Source: Siphonodentalium dalli (taxonomy: Eukaryota > Mollusca > Scaphopoda > Gadilida > Siphonodentaliidae). From it: 64,000 nucleotides of DNA. The position numbers and the translations under genes are program-made. This document shows, piece after piece, positions 12,868-23,540 of this stretch. Each line of letters opens with the position of its first letter. Positions within the stretch are counted from its first letter, which is position 1. The notes under the pieces were generated by a model, which had not been told where the DNA came from, ran no database searches, and saw only the letters and a program-made list of their open reading frames with translations. Where the stretch lies: the NCBI GenBank assembly GCA_032622095.1, contig CP136063.1:31188987-31252986 (forward strand), read 5' to 3'.

Positions 12868-13216
12868 AAAAGTTGTGGTTGTTTAGCTAATGAACAATAT
12901 TGGTTACTTTTCACAGAGGTCAGAAATTGTATTGTATAATTGCGTCCTAAATAAACGTTAATTAGACTCATTATCGATTATAACTTTGACATGCGGCAGT
13001 CCGGGCACGTAGCTATAGGAACAACCTAATAATCTCTCTCGCTAAACGGTATCATCTGAATTGTCTATTCTAAAAATAGAACAATAAAGTGTCCCAATTA
13101 ATCATCCCATTTCATAATGAAATATTTTAAATAACATTGATAGATGCGTTTCCCGCCAGGGGTCTTCAATTCATATTTATTATTTTACACACACGCAACT
13201 ATTTGAAATTTGTTAT
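12868..13216 (+). mobile_element. M1 MITE, 5'-truncated and diverged
   Basis: Matches the right two-thirds of M1 (GTTTAGCTAATGAACAATA, the CACGCAACTATTTGAAA terminal region) with more substitutions than most copies. It abuts the next M1 copy at the TTAA 13,217-13,220. Confidence 0.65.
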
Positions 13217-13658
13217 TTAAAGGTGGATTATCTCTTTGTAAACATGTATTATATAGTTACCAGGGTATCAAATATTACATTTGAATCGTAGAATCCTGTC
13301 CGGAAATGGTTCTATCGATTAATATTAATTTTATTGCGAATATTTTCTGGTCTAAAAAAGTGTGTTTGTTCAGTTCAGCTAACGAACAATAGTGGTTACT
13401 GTTAACAGAGACCATAAATTTTATTGTACAATATTGTCACAAATAAAAGTTAATTATACTCATTATCGCTTATATCTATGGAATAAAACAATGCAACCAA
13501 TCAATATGCGGCATGTGACGTTCGGTGCGTAGCCACGTGAACAGCCCAGTGCTCTATGTCGCAATATGGTATCATCCGAATGGTATGTTCTAAAAATAGA
13601 AACATAACCGGTCCCGATTTAATATTCGAAATAAAATCAATATTAATTGATAGAAGCA
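13217..13658 (+). mobile_element. M1 MITE, 3'-truncated
   Basis: Begins TTAAAGGTGGATTATCTC, the M1 left end, and follows the family through the CAGCTAACGAACAATAGTGG core to about 13,658, where the right inverted repeat is lost. Confidence 0.75.
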
Positions 13659-13892
13659 CTATGGTGAGGGTAAACATAAAACTATACATTGGAATGGTAG
13701 ATTATTAATTAGAAACGATGTTCAGGTAATAAAATTATAAAACAGGCAGATGAAAAAATAATACAATAAAGTGCTGACATATTCCTATTAATTGATGGAA
13801 ACTGGCATATGTAACTTATTATTGAACATGTCCTTTGGGAAACACTTGCCAATGCGTCAACATTAAATATTGCGTTAGGTAGTATAAGCACC

Positions 13893-14000
13893 TCATTGAG
13901 GACGCTCCGTTGGTAGAGGCATATCAGGAGACATCGGGTCGTCATCTTTGTAGCCCGTCCCATATGGAATCCATACCCCCCTCAGGGTTCCCATATGGGC
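13893..14000 (-). repeat. Short dispersed repeat (also at 21,490-21,660)
   Basis: About 100 bp whose complement matches 21,520-21,640: TGCCTCTACCAACGGAGCG, then the GGGCTACAAAGATGACGACC stretch. The hAT-like element at 14,002 is inserted next to or in it. Function unknown. Confidence 0.6.
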
Positions 14001-14001
14001 G

Positions 14002-16003
14002 CAGGGTTGTGTCAATTACATTGAAATGTAAAATTAATTACAATTACAATTACATTGAAATAGGTCAATTACAATTACATTGGAAATGCAATGTAATTAA
14101 TTACAATTACATTGGTTCAATTACAATTACAATTACTTTTGGTTAATGAAAATCGGGATTCTGGATGAGCTTCAAGGAGGAAAGTCATTTGTGTTTGATG
14201 AACTTTATTGATATACATAAAATATAAAAGCAAATTAATGTAACACAGTGAAACAATGTAAACAAAACAATAAAACAACAACTACATGTAGAGCACAACT
14301 TGTTCATTTGATGTGGTGGTTACACCTGACCATCATCATTCTTTCGAATTGCAGCTAGCAGGCTTAACCCAGGAAAGTTTGTACAATTAAGTCGCCAGTA
14401 TGTGAGTGGACTGGTATCACTGGGCACGCACGGTTCCTGCAGATATTTTGGTAACCTCATCACTGTCAGTTGTGAGGATCGGTGTAGTTGGCACTTCATA
14501 CGTGAAACTGAAAAGGGCGCTCATATTGATCCCTATGTTTCCGCTGAAACAAAAATAATTAACATTAAGATACATCATTATGTATAATTTGCCTACATAC
14601 TAATAGCAGGGATTAAAACAATCAAGCCAGCTAGGGTTGTAAATCACACACAATGACATAATCAGGATTATGAAGTAAAACAGGCCACCTGCCTAAGGCT
14701 GCCTTTGTTAGGGGATTAACGCATTGATAAAATACTGCAGTGGAGTCATATAATTAGGACAGCAAGACAGATTAAGTGCACAAAACTGACCAGATATGGA
14801 GGCGAATACAGTTAAGCTCAAAACAAATAGACTAAATGATGTTTTGTTATGAAGACAAAATGCATTTATTATTAATGTTATAAAACAATTATTGTTTTAA
14901 AATGAATGTATTATTTTTAAAGATATATTCCGGGAATGTTCAGAAACAACAATAATGTTTATGAAGAAAAAAAATATTGTTTTTAATTCAATACATGTAC
15001 TTGTATTAATTATGTACATATTGTCATGATGATATACATATTATTGTAGGTGTATTAAAACATATACATATAATAATAACAATAACATATATAAATAATA
15101 TAAAATAAAATTCAACATGACTTACCTTTAGATGTGTGATGAAATTTGAAGTTGCTTTTGCTGAACCCGAAATCAGTGTTGGACAATGTTTACATGTAGC
15201 TTTGAGTTTGTCAGAAATATCATTGGGCAAGGTAAAATGTTGCCTAATGAATGAAAAACTTTGAGAAGGCATCGCTAATGACTCTAACAGAGGCAAAGAG
15301 ATAATGATTGCTTGATAGTCAGTGATGCAGTTATATACAAACTTGTAACAACAAATGATAAGACCATCTCATTATGGGGGGGGGGGGGGCTACACGAAAG
15401 AGTAATCACGGTATTCACTGAGCGGTCGTCATCTTTGAAGTATAGTATTGAGCTATGACAACAACCCAATATTCATGGTGACAGGTCACCACCAATGATG
15501 CACTATCAAAACATTGTTTATATTAATTCTATTGTGACCCACAACTTGTGAGTTGTTTTAAATCAAACCACAATTAGACTATCAAAACATTGCGTGACTT
15601 CTATAGTGAGAGGGTTTCATGACTCCATCTTTGAAGTTTTAATTTAGAACATGTATCGATGAAACTACTAACATAGAAGGAAAATATGAGGATAATGATC
15701 CCATGTGTATAACACTAGTCAAGTAAGTTAGTAACTAAGTGTTTTACCTGATACTATTAACATATCATAGTCATGTCACATTTCAGATACAAATGCTGAT
15801 GTGTTAACTTGTTATATTGGTCTGTATTTTTGGAATGTAGTTGAAATGTAATTGAAATTACACCCCTTTTCTCAATGTAATTAATTACATTCAATTACAT
15901 GTAATTGAAAAAAACCTACAATTACAAATTACATCCAATTACTTGGGAAAATGTAATTAACTACATTCAATTACAATTACAAATTACAATTACCCCAACC
16001 CTG
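14002..16003 (-). mobile_element. hAT-like DNA transposon, internally deleted
   Basis: Ends CAGGGTTG (14,002) and CAACCCTG (16,003) match the CAGGGTT-type inverted termini of hAT elements. Both ends are followed by arrays of AATTACAATTAC-type subterminal repeats (14,020-14,140 and 15,835-15,990). Flanks ATATGGGC (13,993-14,000, plus one extra G) and ATATGGGG (16,004-16,011) agree at 7 of 8 positions, close to the 8-bp hAT duplication. It encodes a BED-finger relic at 15,024-15,296. At 2.0 kb with no catalytic domain seen, it is a non-autonomous or decayed copy. Confidence 0.7.
15024..15296 (-). pseudogene. BED-type zinc-finger fragment of a hAT transposase
   Basis: A minus-strand frame of 90 codons contains CKHCPTLISG and then THLKVSH, giving C-x2-C ... 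H-x4-H spacing, as in the BED fingers at the N-terminus of hAT transposases. It is preceded by a hydrophobic/aromatic helix (SFSFIRQHFTLP). The remaining codons are low-complexity and no RNase-H-fold or dimerisation domain follows. Confidence 0.55.
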
Positions 16004-16011
16004 ATATGGGG

Positions 16012-16661
16012 TCGATGTCCGCCATTTTGTTTTTCATGGAACTCTGCCGCCTCGGGTATATTTTCGATGTATTTTGGCGCCAAGAAAAGGGATATCTGTC
16101 GGAAATCAATTTCTGTTCATTTAAAGACATGGTATCATATACCAAAACCTGCGTGTGATATATTTGAGAAATTCTAAACACTCATAAATTAACTATCAAA
16201 GTCAAGTTTGTTGTCCTGCTTCTGGTGATTAGCCATTGACTCAATGCGTTGACGTTCAATGCCCATGACGCGTCACTGTGACGTTACATAAGTTAATAGC
16301 CATAGACAACAAATTTACTTACTGGCAGGTAATGAATATCGTAATATGATCGCACGTGACACGTAGTGGAGCAACCACTCAAATACATCAAACTATCACA
16401 ACAATTTCCATCTATATACGTAGTTTCCAACTGTTGCTGTGTCAGTCATGGGATTTCAAAATGTTGAATACTTTCACCAAAGTTGGAGAGGCGGATTCCG
16501 CGGAACACTACCATACAACCACCCTGCCACCACGTATCTCGTTAAAACAACTCATACACATCGATGCCAAGCTAAAGCTAGCAACTTCCCACGTTTATAT
16601 ATGACAAATATAAATGTTTACATGGGCGCTGTATCCCAAAATATCACGGGGGAAATCTTTC
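16012..16661. other. No gene recognised
   Basis: Unique-looking DNA between the hAT-like element and the retrotransposon. Short open frames on both strands overlap one another and show no family resemblance. Confidence 0.5.
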
Positions 16662-16674
16662 GCGCGAACAGTTT

Positions 16675-19600
16675 AGTTTAAACAGTATTTATTTTTCCCT
16701 CTATGGACATTCAGATAAATAATTACAATAGATACAAATTTAGAAGAAAAATGGGATTAGGCAACAAGCCATATGCTTATTTGAAGCCCTCTCCCTTGAC
16801 AATGGCATAGCCCTACTTGACTGCAAGTCAAGTAGGGGTAAATAATAGAGGCATAAAAAAGATCCATAGAAAGAAGAAATATGAGGTGGATGCGAGACAA
16901 AGGGACAGAAGATAATGTCAGAATTTTAGAGAGAAAGTCAGAGTACAGAGTGTGAGGTGTAATTATATATCTGAACATGCATATAATTAATTTCAAATAA
17001 ACCAAAAAGATATATAATAACACATTTCAAGGAAATAAAAAGTATTTATACATAATTTGTGATTGGAAAAATAACCATGTGAACATCTGCAGTGGTCCAT
17101 CGACCCGACGGCCCACGTTGGAGAGACAAATAGCATCTCGGTTTATGATGTACCATGCAAGTTCAATATTGCAATTTTGGAACAGCTTAAGAGAAGAATC
17201 GTTGAAAGCGATTACTGGTTATTATAAATTTCTGAGCTGCCATGAAGATTTTCTTATTAGTTTCATAGGATAATTCATCAGATCCCCATAGTAATAATTC
17301 ACTAGTTATTGTTACATCAGATAGGGTATTAAGAAGTTCTTCTCTGTGTGAGGTATATTGAGCGCATTCCAGAAAAAAATGTCTAGCAGTTTCAATGCAA
17401 CCACACATGCAATAAGGCAAGTCTTTGAGGTGGTTATCTTTTAGATCGCTGTTAAGATTGCTACATCTTAATCTCAGCCTGGTGTGGTAAATTTGAGCTG
17501 TCCTAGAATAGCTGGTAAAGTAGTATTTAGGCTTTAATATATCAGGTTTAAGATTGCGTTTGAAATCGCCTATTGAAGTTGCTTCTTTAACAGAGTCTGG
17601 GAGTAGATTCCACGAACGGACAGACGACGGAAGAAAGGATTGCATATAGTAATCATTATTACTATCAGGGGGGGGGGGGCGTTTTATTGTATTTCTAGTG
17701 TTGTGGTCATGTAGTGAGTTACTTTCTGGGGGTACCATATTACTAATATAAGGTGGTGTCCTACCGGTTTTCATTTTGAAGAATTGGATCAATTTATGCT
17801 GCTTGCGTCTATCGTCAAGATATTCCCACCCGGCCTCATCTATCAACTTGGCATTACTAACACTTCGGGTTGCACCGGTAACTATTCTCGCCATTTCGTA
17901 TTGGATGTCTTCAATATCATCTCGTAAGTAGTCCGGACAATTATCCCAAACGGGGGAGGCATATTCTAAAATTGGTCGAATGAAAGTGAAATAAATTTTT
18001 TCGAGAGACTTTCTGCTCAGCCTATATTTAAAACGTTTGATCATATTTAATTTTTTCCAGGCTTTCTCGGTTATTGAATTAATGTGTGTATTCCAAGTGC
18101 CACGATCGTCAAATGTTAAACCTAAATGTTTATGCGCTTGCACATCAGTGATTATGGAATTTCCCATAAATAAAATGGAGTGAAACGGTTGATCATTCTT
18201 GCGCGAAACTAGTAGTGTTTCAGTCTTGAGAGGATTAAATTTAACAAGCCATTTTACAGACCAACTGACTATCGTTTCAATATCTCGGTTGATTATACCA
18301 GCGGCTATATTAGGATTTTCAATCGTAAGAAAGATAGAGGTGTCATCAGCAAAAAGACGAATGTTGCACACGAGATTTTCAGTTATGTCATTTATATATA
18401 TTAAGAATAACAGGGGTCCTAAAATATACCCCTGAGGGACACCAGCAGTAGTTGCACGCCATGCAGATAGTTCATTGTCAGCTGACACCCTCTGCTTTCT
18501 AAGTTCCAAGTAAGATACGAGAAGATTATACACATTTTCCGTAATGCCAATTTTTTTTAGTTTGAGAAAAAGCCCTTTATGCCACACCTTGTCAAAGGCC
18601 TTGCTCATATCACAAAATACGCAACGAACCTCTTTGCCTTCGTCTAGTGATCTACATATAGAATCATAAACTTCAGTCAACTGGTACACAGTCGAATCAC
18701 CTCTTTTAAAACCAGACTGGTACATAGAAAGTAACCCGTTTTCATCAAGAAACGTCCACAAATGTTTATATATGCATTTCTCGAAAACTTTCGATAAACA
18801 GCTTAACAATGAAATTGGGCGGTAATTCGATAGAATACTTGGGTCTCCACTTTTAAAAACTGGACATACATTAGACAGCTTCCACTCAGAAGGATAATAA
18901 CAGTTTTCACTAAATGCATTGCATAACAGTGTTATATGTTCACAGAGTGATTTGGCACATTGTTTTAGGACCCTAGGATTTATCATATCTGGACCGCACG
19001 CCTTAGATGGTTTCATACCATTTAGAGCATCATAAACGTCAATTGTCGTTATTTTGAGCTCACCCAGCGTAGGGTTGCCCGTTACTAGTAGAGATTGTAT
19101 GGGAAGATCATGTACAGAATCATCTATGCTGGATATATCACAAAAGTATGAATTTAAAGCATTAACTTTATCTACAGTAGAAATAATGTGCTCGCCATTG
19201 AGTTGGAGAGGGGGTAGTGAATTGCGCTTACCATTTGAGATTAATTTCTGAAATTGTTTCCACCATGTTGAATTGTCGGAGTCATTAATAAGTATTGCAT
19301 CAATTTTGTTATCATAATCCAATTTGGCTTTCCGGACTGCGCTAATGACTTCGTTTCGTTTCGCCCGAAATTTACTCCATGTATTAGGTGTGTTTTTGAT
19401 TTTAGCACTTTTATGCAATCTATTTCGTTGTGTCATTAGTTGTCTTAAACCGCAAGTAAGCCATTCTGGAACGTCCCTTCTAATATGTACAACCTTACTT
19501 GGTATAAATTCCTGGCAATCTTGGTGGATTTTATCAGTATAATGAGTCACGAGAGCAGACACGGGAGTGGTGCGGACAATATCCCGGTAATCCCAAGCAG

Positions 19601-20525
19601 AAAACGTATGATTCATTGCCTCGAAGTTAGCTCTATCGAAATTCCATATTCGTCGAGTAATTATTGACGCACGTTCAGTGTGGAAGTTTAGTGTAATTTG
19701 TATGGGGCAATGGTAACGTATCATTTCTGGAAAAAAAGGGGACATAACTTCAGTTTTATCAACAATATCACCATAATTTGTTAAAAACAGATCCAGAGTG
19801 GTTTCTGAAGACTCCGTGAAATGAGTGCATTCATTAACTAACTGGATTAATCCACATCTAGTTTTTAGACCATTTATTTTTGAGGCGCAGCTCGCGGAAT
19901 TGTAATTTTCATTGAAGTCACCTCCAATAATAACCTTATGCACATCATCAATAGCATTTTTAATATTTATTTCGATGCTGTCCCATGATGAGACTGGCGA
20001 GTTTGGTGGTCTGTAAAAACATCCAATTAAAATTTTCTTACCACTAAGACACATTTCCACCCACACAGATTCAATATTTGGATCTATAAGATCAGGCCTC
20101 ATTTTAAACGGTAGAGTATTTCTCAGAAATATACAGACACCACCTCCTGTTGTGTCTAATCCCCTATCGTTACGTATAGGTTCGTGATATCCATGAAGCA
20201 TAATTTCAGAATTAGGAACAGACTGGTCTAGCCAGGTTTCAGTAAAAAGACAAATATCATAATCGGTCAATTCCGCATTTAGGGTGTCCATTTTATGTCG
20301 TATACTCTGAGTATTCAATTGTATTATAGAACATGCGTTATCGGTTGCAGGATATCCTGGTATAGGCCCCGGGTTAGTTTCGATATTTCCGCTTAAGATA
20401 ATCAGCAATATAATAAGGTCTATCAATAATACAACAACTAGAAGGAATATGGGCATCTTTGTATGATAACAAGAAATGCCATCACATTTGTAAGTTCGCT
20501 CAATATTCATTTTCATGAACAGTTT
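16675..20525 (-). mobile_element. APE-type non-LTR retrotransposon, near full length
   Basis: A 3.85-kb minus-strand insertion bounded by a perfect 13-bp target duplication, GCGCGAACAGTTT at 16,662-16,674 and 20,526-20,538. The 5' end lies only 9 bp before the first ATG; the 3' region of about 500 bp (17,186 down to 16,675) is non-coding and has no poly(A) tail. The single reading frame is intact, so the copy is young. The endonuclease-RT order and a C-terminal CxC...H-x4-C motif place it in the Jockey/CR1-like group of LINEs; the exact clade is not determined. A run of G residues at about 17,670 lies in the coding region. Confidence 0.88.
17187..20516 (-). CDS. Non-LTR retrotransposon polyprotein: 2A-like/signal N-terminus, APE endonuclease, reverse transcriptase
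   Basis: 1109 residues without interruption. Residues 22-41 are strongly hydrophobic and run straight into GNIETNPGP (43-51), a 2A-like ribosome-skipping motif in which the usual Asp is Asn. The APE/EEP endonuclease follows (LNTQSIRHK 67-75, TETW 92-95, FYRPPNS 167-173, GGDFN 198-202, a YHCP histidine near 269). The reverse transcriptase has FKSGD...NYRPISLL (554-571), AFDKVW (640-645), GVPQGYILGPLLF (692-704) and the catalytic FADD (722-725). A C-terminal CMCGC...HFFLEC motif sits at 1036-1051. The protein would nick target DNA and copy its RNA into the nick (target-primed reverse transcription). All key RT residues visible are present. The first ATG is chosen because the target duplication leaves only 9 bp before it. 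Confidence 0.9.
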   Translation of the reverse strand: MKMNIERTYKCDGISCYHTKMPIFLLVVVLLIDLIILLIILSGNIETNPGPIPGYPATDNACSIIQLNTQSIRHKMDTLNAELTDYDICLFTETWLDQSVPNSEIMLHGYHEPIRNDRGLDTTGGGVCIFLRNTLPFKMRPDLIDPNIESVWVEMCLSGKKILIGCFYRPPNSPVSSWDSIEINIKNAIDDVHKVIIGGDFNENYNSASCASKINGLKTRCGLIQLVNECTHFTESSETTLDLFLTNYGDIVDKTEVMSPFFPEMIRYHCPIQITLNFHTERASIITRRIWNFDRANFEAMNHTFSAWDYRDIVRTTPVSALVTHYTDKIHQDCQEFIPSKVVHIRRDVPEWLTCGLRQLMTQRNRLHKSAKIKNTPNTWSKFRAKRNEVISAVRKAKLDYDNKIDAILINDSDNSTWWKQFQKLISNGKRNSLPPLQLNGEHIISTVDKVNALNSYFCDISSIDDSVHDLPIQSLLVTGNPTLGELKITTIDVYDALNGMKPSKACGPDMINPRVLKQCAKSLCEHITLLCNAFSENCYYPSEWKLSNVCPVFKSGDPSILSNYRPISLLSCLSKVFEKCIYKHLWTFLDENGLLSMYQSGFKRGDSTVYQLTEVYDSICRSLDEGKEVRCVFCDMSKAFDKVWHKGLFLKLKKIGITENVYNLLVSYLELRKQRVSADNELSAWRATTAGVPQGYILGPLLFLIYINDITENLVCNIRLFADDTSIFLTIENPNIAAGIINRDIETIVSWSVKWLVKFNPLKTETLLVSRKNDQPFHSILFMGNSIITDVQAHKHLGLTFDDRGTWNTHINSITEKAWKKLNMIKRFKYRLSRKSLEKIYFTFIRPILEYASPVWDNCPDYLRDDIEDIQYEMARIVTGATRSVSNAKLIDEAGWEYLDDRRKQHKLIQFFKMKTGRTPPYISNMVPPESNSLHDHNTRNTIKRPPPPDSNNDYYMQSFLPSSVRSWNLLPDSVKEATSIGDFKRNLKPDILKPKYYFTSYSRTAQIYHTRLRLRCSNLNSDLKDNHLKDLPYCMCGCIETARHFFLECAQYTSHREELLNTLSDVTITSELLLWGSDELSYETNKKIFMAAQKFIITSNRFQRFFS

Positions 20526-20538
20526 GCGCGAACAGTTT

Positions 20539-21420
20539 CATGCGCTAGCTAGCTAGCTCTTGTCAATAGAAAACATCTCTCGTTTGAATCCAGTCTGTAT
20601 TGTTCTAGAAAATGGTCTTTAGAGAAGTCTCTTAATTACATTTAAGTGTATATATTGTGGAAGGCAGCTGAATTAGCTCATTGCATGGTCACAAATTCAA
20701 ACTGATAGTCAAAATGACATTTGAAAACATGATGAAGAATATAATCTTATATGCACTCACTAGTTTTAAAAGAAGAACAAACAAAAAAGGAACAATGAAA
20801 ACCAAACAAACAAACAACACGTTTGTAGGGAGGGATCCCATATTTATTGTGTGCATATTGTATATAAAATGTCCTTTGGCCATTTTGTATATATAATTGC
20901 GTTTAGTCTAGTGATGTGACATCGGTGTTTCCGGTAAAGACCAAATGTGTCTGGATTTTGGCCCACAAAACCAACTGACGTAAATGACGTCATGGACCAT
21001 GTCATAACGTCTTCGCTGGTTTTCCGTCAGCTAACCAACGAAAATGGTCAAAATGAAACTAATTCATAAACCTACATAACATAGGAATTGTTCAGAAAAA
21101 CTGAAGTTGCTAATTTCATAACCATCCCACTTGGTCCACTTCCGATTCCGTGATTTCACAATTTGATATTATTGTTCACAGGATGCTATGCAAAAGCGGG
21201 GCGGAAGACACGTGATTTTTAACCCATTTTTCTTGTCCGGATTTTCATCGCGTCGAAATTGTTTCATGGTATTGTAAATATTAATGACGTCATTCACGCC
21301 TAAACTTGAAAAGCAACACAGCGCCTGCGGCGCTGTGGTGGTTGCTATAAGTAATTCAAATTCTCACACGGAAAACATGATATCTGGGTGACATGATAAA
21401 ATCGTTACAGGGCTCGTTTG
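20539..21420. other. No gene recognised
   Basis: AT-rich DNA with a short GCTAGCTAGCTAGC run near 20,548 and a small GCGCCTGCGGCGC hairpin near 21,322. No conserved frame, RNA or repeat match within the window was seen. Confidence 0.5.
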
Positions 21421-21429
21421 TGCCGGCTA

Positions 21430-21690
21430 TGGTGACATATGAGGCTCAGCGAGATTAATCCCACTTCGCCTCATATGACACCGTATCCGGCAACAACTCG
21501 CCCTGTAACTTATAATATGCCTCTACCAACGGAGCGTCCTCATTGGTCGATCCAACCAGGTGACACGATAAGGATTTCATATGGGACGGGCTACAAAGAT
21601 GACGACCCGATGTCTCCTGATATGCCTCTACCAACGGAGCGCCCTCATTGGTCGATCCAACCAGGTCACATGATAATTTGAGATTACATG
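21430..21690 (+). repeat. Dispersed repeat with internal tandem duplication
   Basis: A block CCTCTACCAACGGAGCG followed by CCTCATTGGTCGATCCAACC occurs twice, at about 21,520-21,563 and 21,625-21,668. The interval (GGGCTACAAAGATGACGACC and on) matches the complement of 13,893-14,000. An inverted CATATGAGGC pair flanks 21,436-21,478. Short open frames come from the repeat and are not taken as genes. Confidence 0.6.
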
Positions 21691-22199
21691 CCACTGATGA
21701 TAATGATATGCGGCGTTCGCGTATTTATAGATGCATATGTCTATATGATTTACGCTATACATCGTGTAACCTAGCGCGACCTCTCACAAGCTATTGTTTT
21801 GTTATACTGTCAATGTAATTAGACAGTACGTATTCAGACTACCTTGATATATGTCCATTTTACATGACTTTAACTCTTTACTCCCCATAAGTGTCCCTGG
21901 ACGCTTTGCACTATTTCCCCATAAGCGCCGGTGGCCGCCTCGCATCATATCCCTAGAAACACATAAGCGCCCGTTACCAGATTTCCACACAGGCGCTTTA
22001 GAGCGTCACACTCCAGACGGTACTAATGAGTTCGCTCATATGCCCCCCGCTAGTTTCTAATCGAGACCACCCGGTTATGTCAACTCGTTATTTGCCTATA
22101 TATAATAACAATACACGTGGCACGGTGGGCATCGCGCGCGACACATGCTGTGTTACTTGGGGTTTATATTGGGGACAGACATCGGTGGTACCATGCTAA

Positions 22200-22483
22200 G
22201 TGTTTACGAACAACATGGCTGCAACATTTTCGAAACAGCAAGTGATCGACATGTTAATGGGAGATGATATCGATTTCAGCGGAGATTGCGGTTCCTCGTC
22301 ATCAGAAGAAAAGGTCTCGGGTATGATGTGGTTACGTCATTGTCATCGGATTTGTGTGACAAAACTTACTGTTTGTTCTTTGATAACTATTTTACGAGTG
22401 TGCACCTCACGCAGGACTTACTAAACAATGGGTTTTACTCGTGTGGCTCTGTTAACTCTTTAGTTCCCACAGTGGCTGTATAA
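22200..22483 (+). pseudogene. Internally deleted piggyBac-type transposase
   Basis: Two separate parts of a piggyBac transposase are joined out of frame. The first is an N-terminal start (MAATFSKQQVIDMLMG then an acidic Ser-rich stretch, 22,214-22,312). The second is the central DDE-domain segment in another frame (KGLGYDVVTSLSS, then YCLFFDNYFTSVHLTQDLL and GFYSCGSV, about 22,312-22,450), whose FFDN(Y/F)FTS is a hallmark of the family and includes a catalytic Asp. The segment between, more than 200 codons in related proteins, is missing, and the frame leaves the family at a TTAA (22,452-22,455). It is a non-autonomous derivative or pseudogene. Confidence 0.75.
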
Positions 22484-22499
22484 GCCACCCCTCATCTCC

Positions 22500-23234
22500 C
22501 TGCAGCTATAACATAATACCGACAGCGTATTCCCGGGCATATATCAAGTACCATACGCTATTTCCCCATAAGTTTTGGCTTGTCAGAAAGTATCCCGTTG
22601 CGCCATAAATGGTGGAAAAACATGTTGCTGTGTTGACGCAGTGAGTGTAATATGTTGGAGTGACAGCTCCAACTGGGGATAATGACCGTAAACCGGGACG
22701 TGTGTCGTAATATGAGAAAAATCGACACCTGTGTATAAGAGCCCTGGGCAAACAAGTATCTTCGATATTTCTGTTGGGATAATTTCAATATAAGTATATC
22801 AAACTATATGTATTGTGCGTTTCGTCAGCTCTGAAATGTTGCTTTTAATATTCCATACAAAATGTCATTATTTACTCAGATTACATGAGGTGAAGTGACC
22901 ACGACGTTTATGCACAGGAATGTCACCTTGTGACAATAAAATATGTCTTATATGAATGATCCTTGTTCAGGATTTAGACTCGTTTTATTTGGAGAAAAAA
23001 AAACTAACTCCCAAATGTATTTTGTATACAATTAAAGGCACTTGAGGCCTTAGTTGTCGATATATTTATATTTGTTCCAATCACCGTAAACAGAAAAAAC
23101 ATTAAAACGCATACAGTGCATTTATATATATCATGACCATGGCGTAAACAGCATGCTATCATAAAGACCTATTGAATTGTGCCTAAGCAAGAGCCTGGTT
23201 GTGTTACATAAGACAGCACAGTGTTACTGGCTAA
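22500..23234. other. No gene recognised
   Basis: Probable repeat-derived DNA. A TATTTCCCCATAAG motif at 22,558 also occurs at 21,909, upstream of the piggyBac fragment and in the same orientation, which may mark parts of one element. Nothing else could be assigned. Confidence 0.4.
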
Positions 23235-23540
23235 TCACACACAAATGATATAAACGCTCTTTATTACTTCCATATCAGGAATTTAGCAACAAAGAACGCT
23301 CTTTATGTTTACCGTCATAACAAACACCAGGAAAGTAACTTTTTGTGCTTTTGTTTACATAACAATGGTCAAATATATGACAATAACATACTGTTTATGC
23401 AATATTTCTTATTTGTATATACGGACAAAGTGTGTCAACATTTTAATATTCTTTCTGTTTGTGGCGGTTTTTGACCAGTGGAAATATTTTCACAGCATAT
23501 CCACCGCCAAGGCCACCCGTACCTTTGAAAGAGATATCTA
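23235..23540 (+). repeat. Dispersed repeat, copy 1 (also 30,170-30,475)
   Basis: Aligns along its length with 30,170-30,475: TATAAACGCTCTTTATTA, GCTTTTGTTTACATAACAA, then GACAATAACATACTGTTTAT and a CCACCG...CCCGTA end. No coding function recognised; identity unknown. Confidence 0.6.

Noticed and set aside
20660-20710. Possible tRNA-derived SINE (GGTCACAAATTCAAAC near 20,687)
   Set aside because: Only a weak B-box resemblance; no A-box at proper spacing and no cloverleaf.
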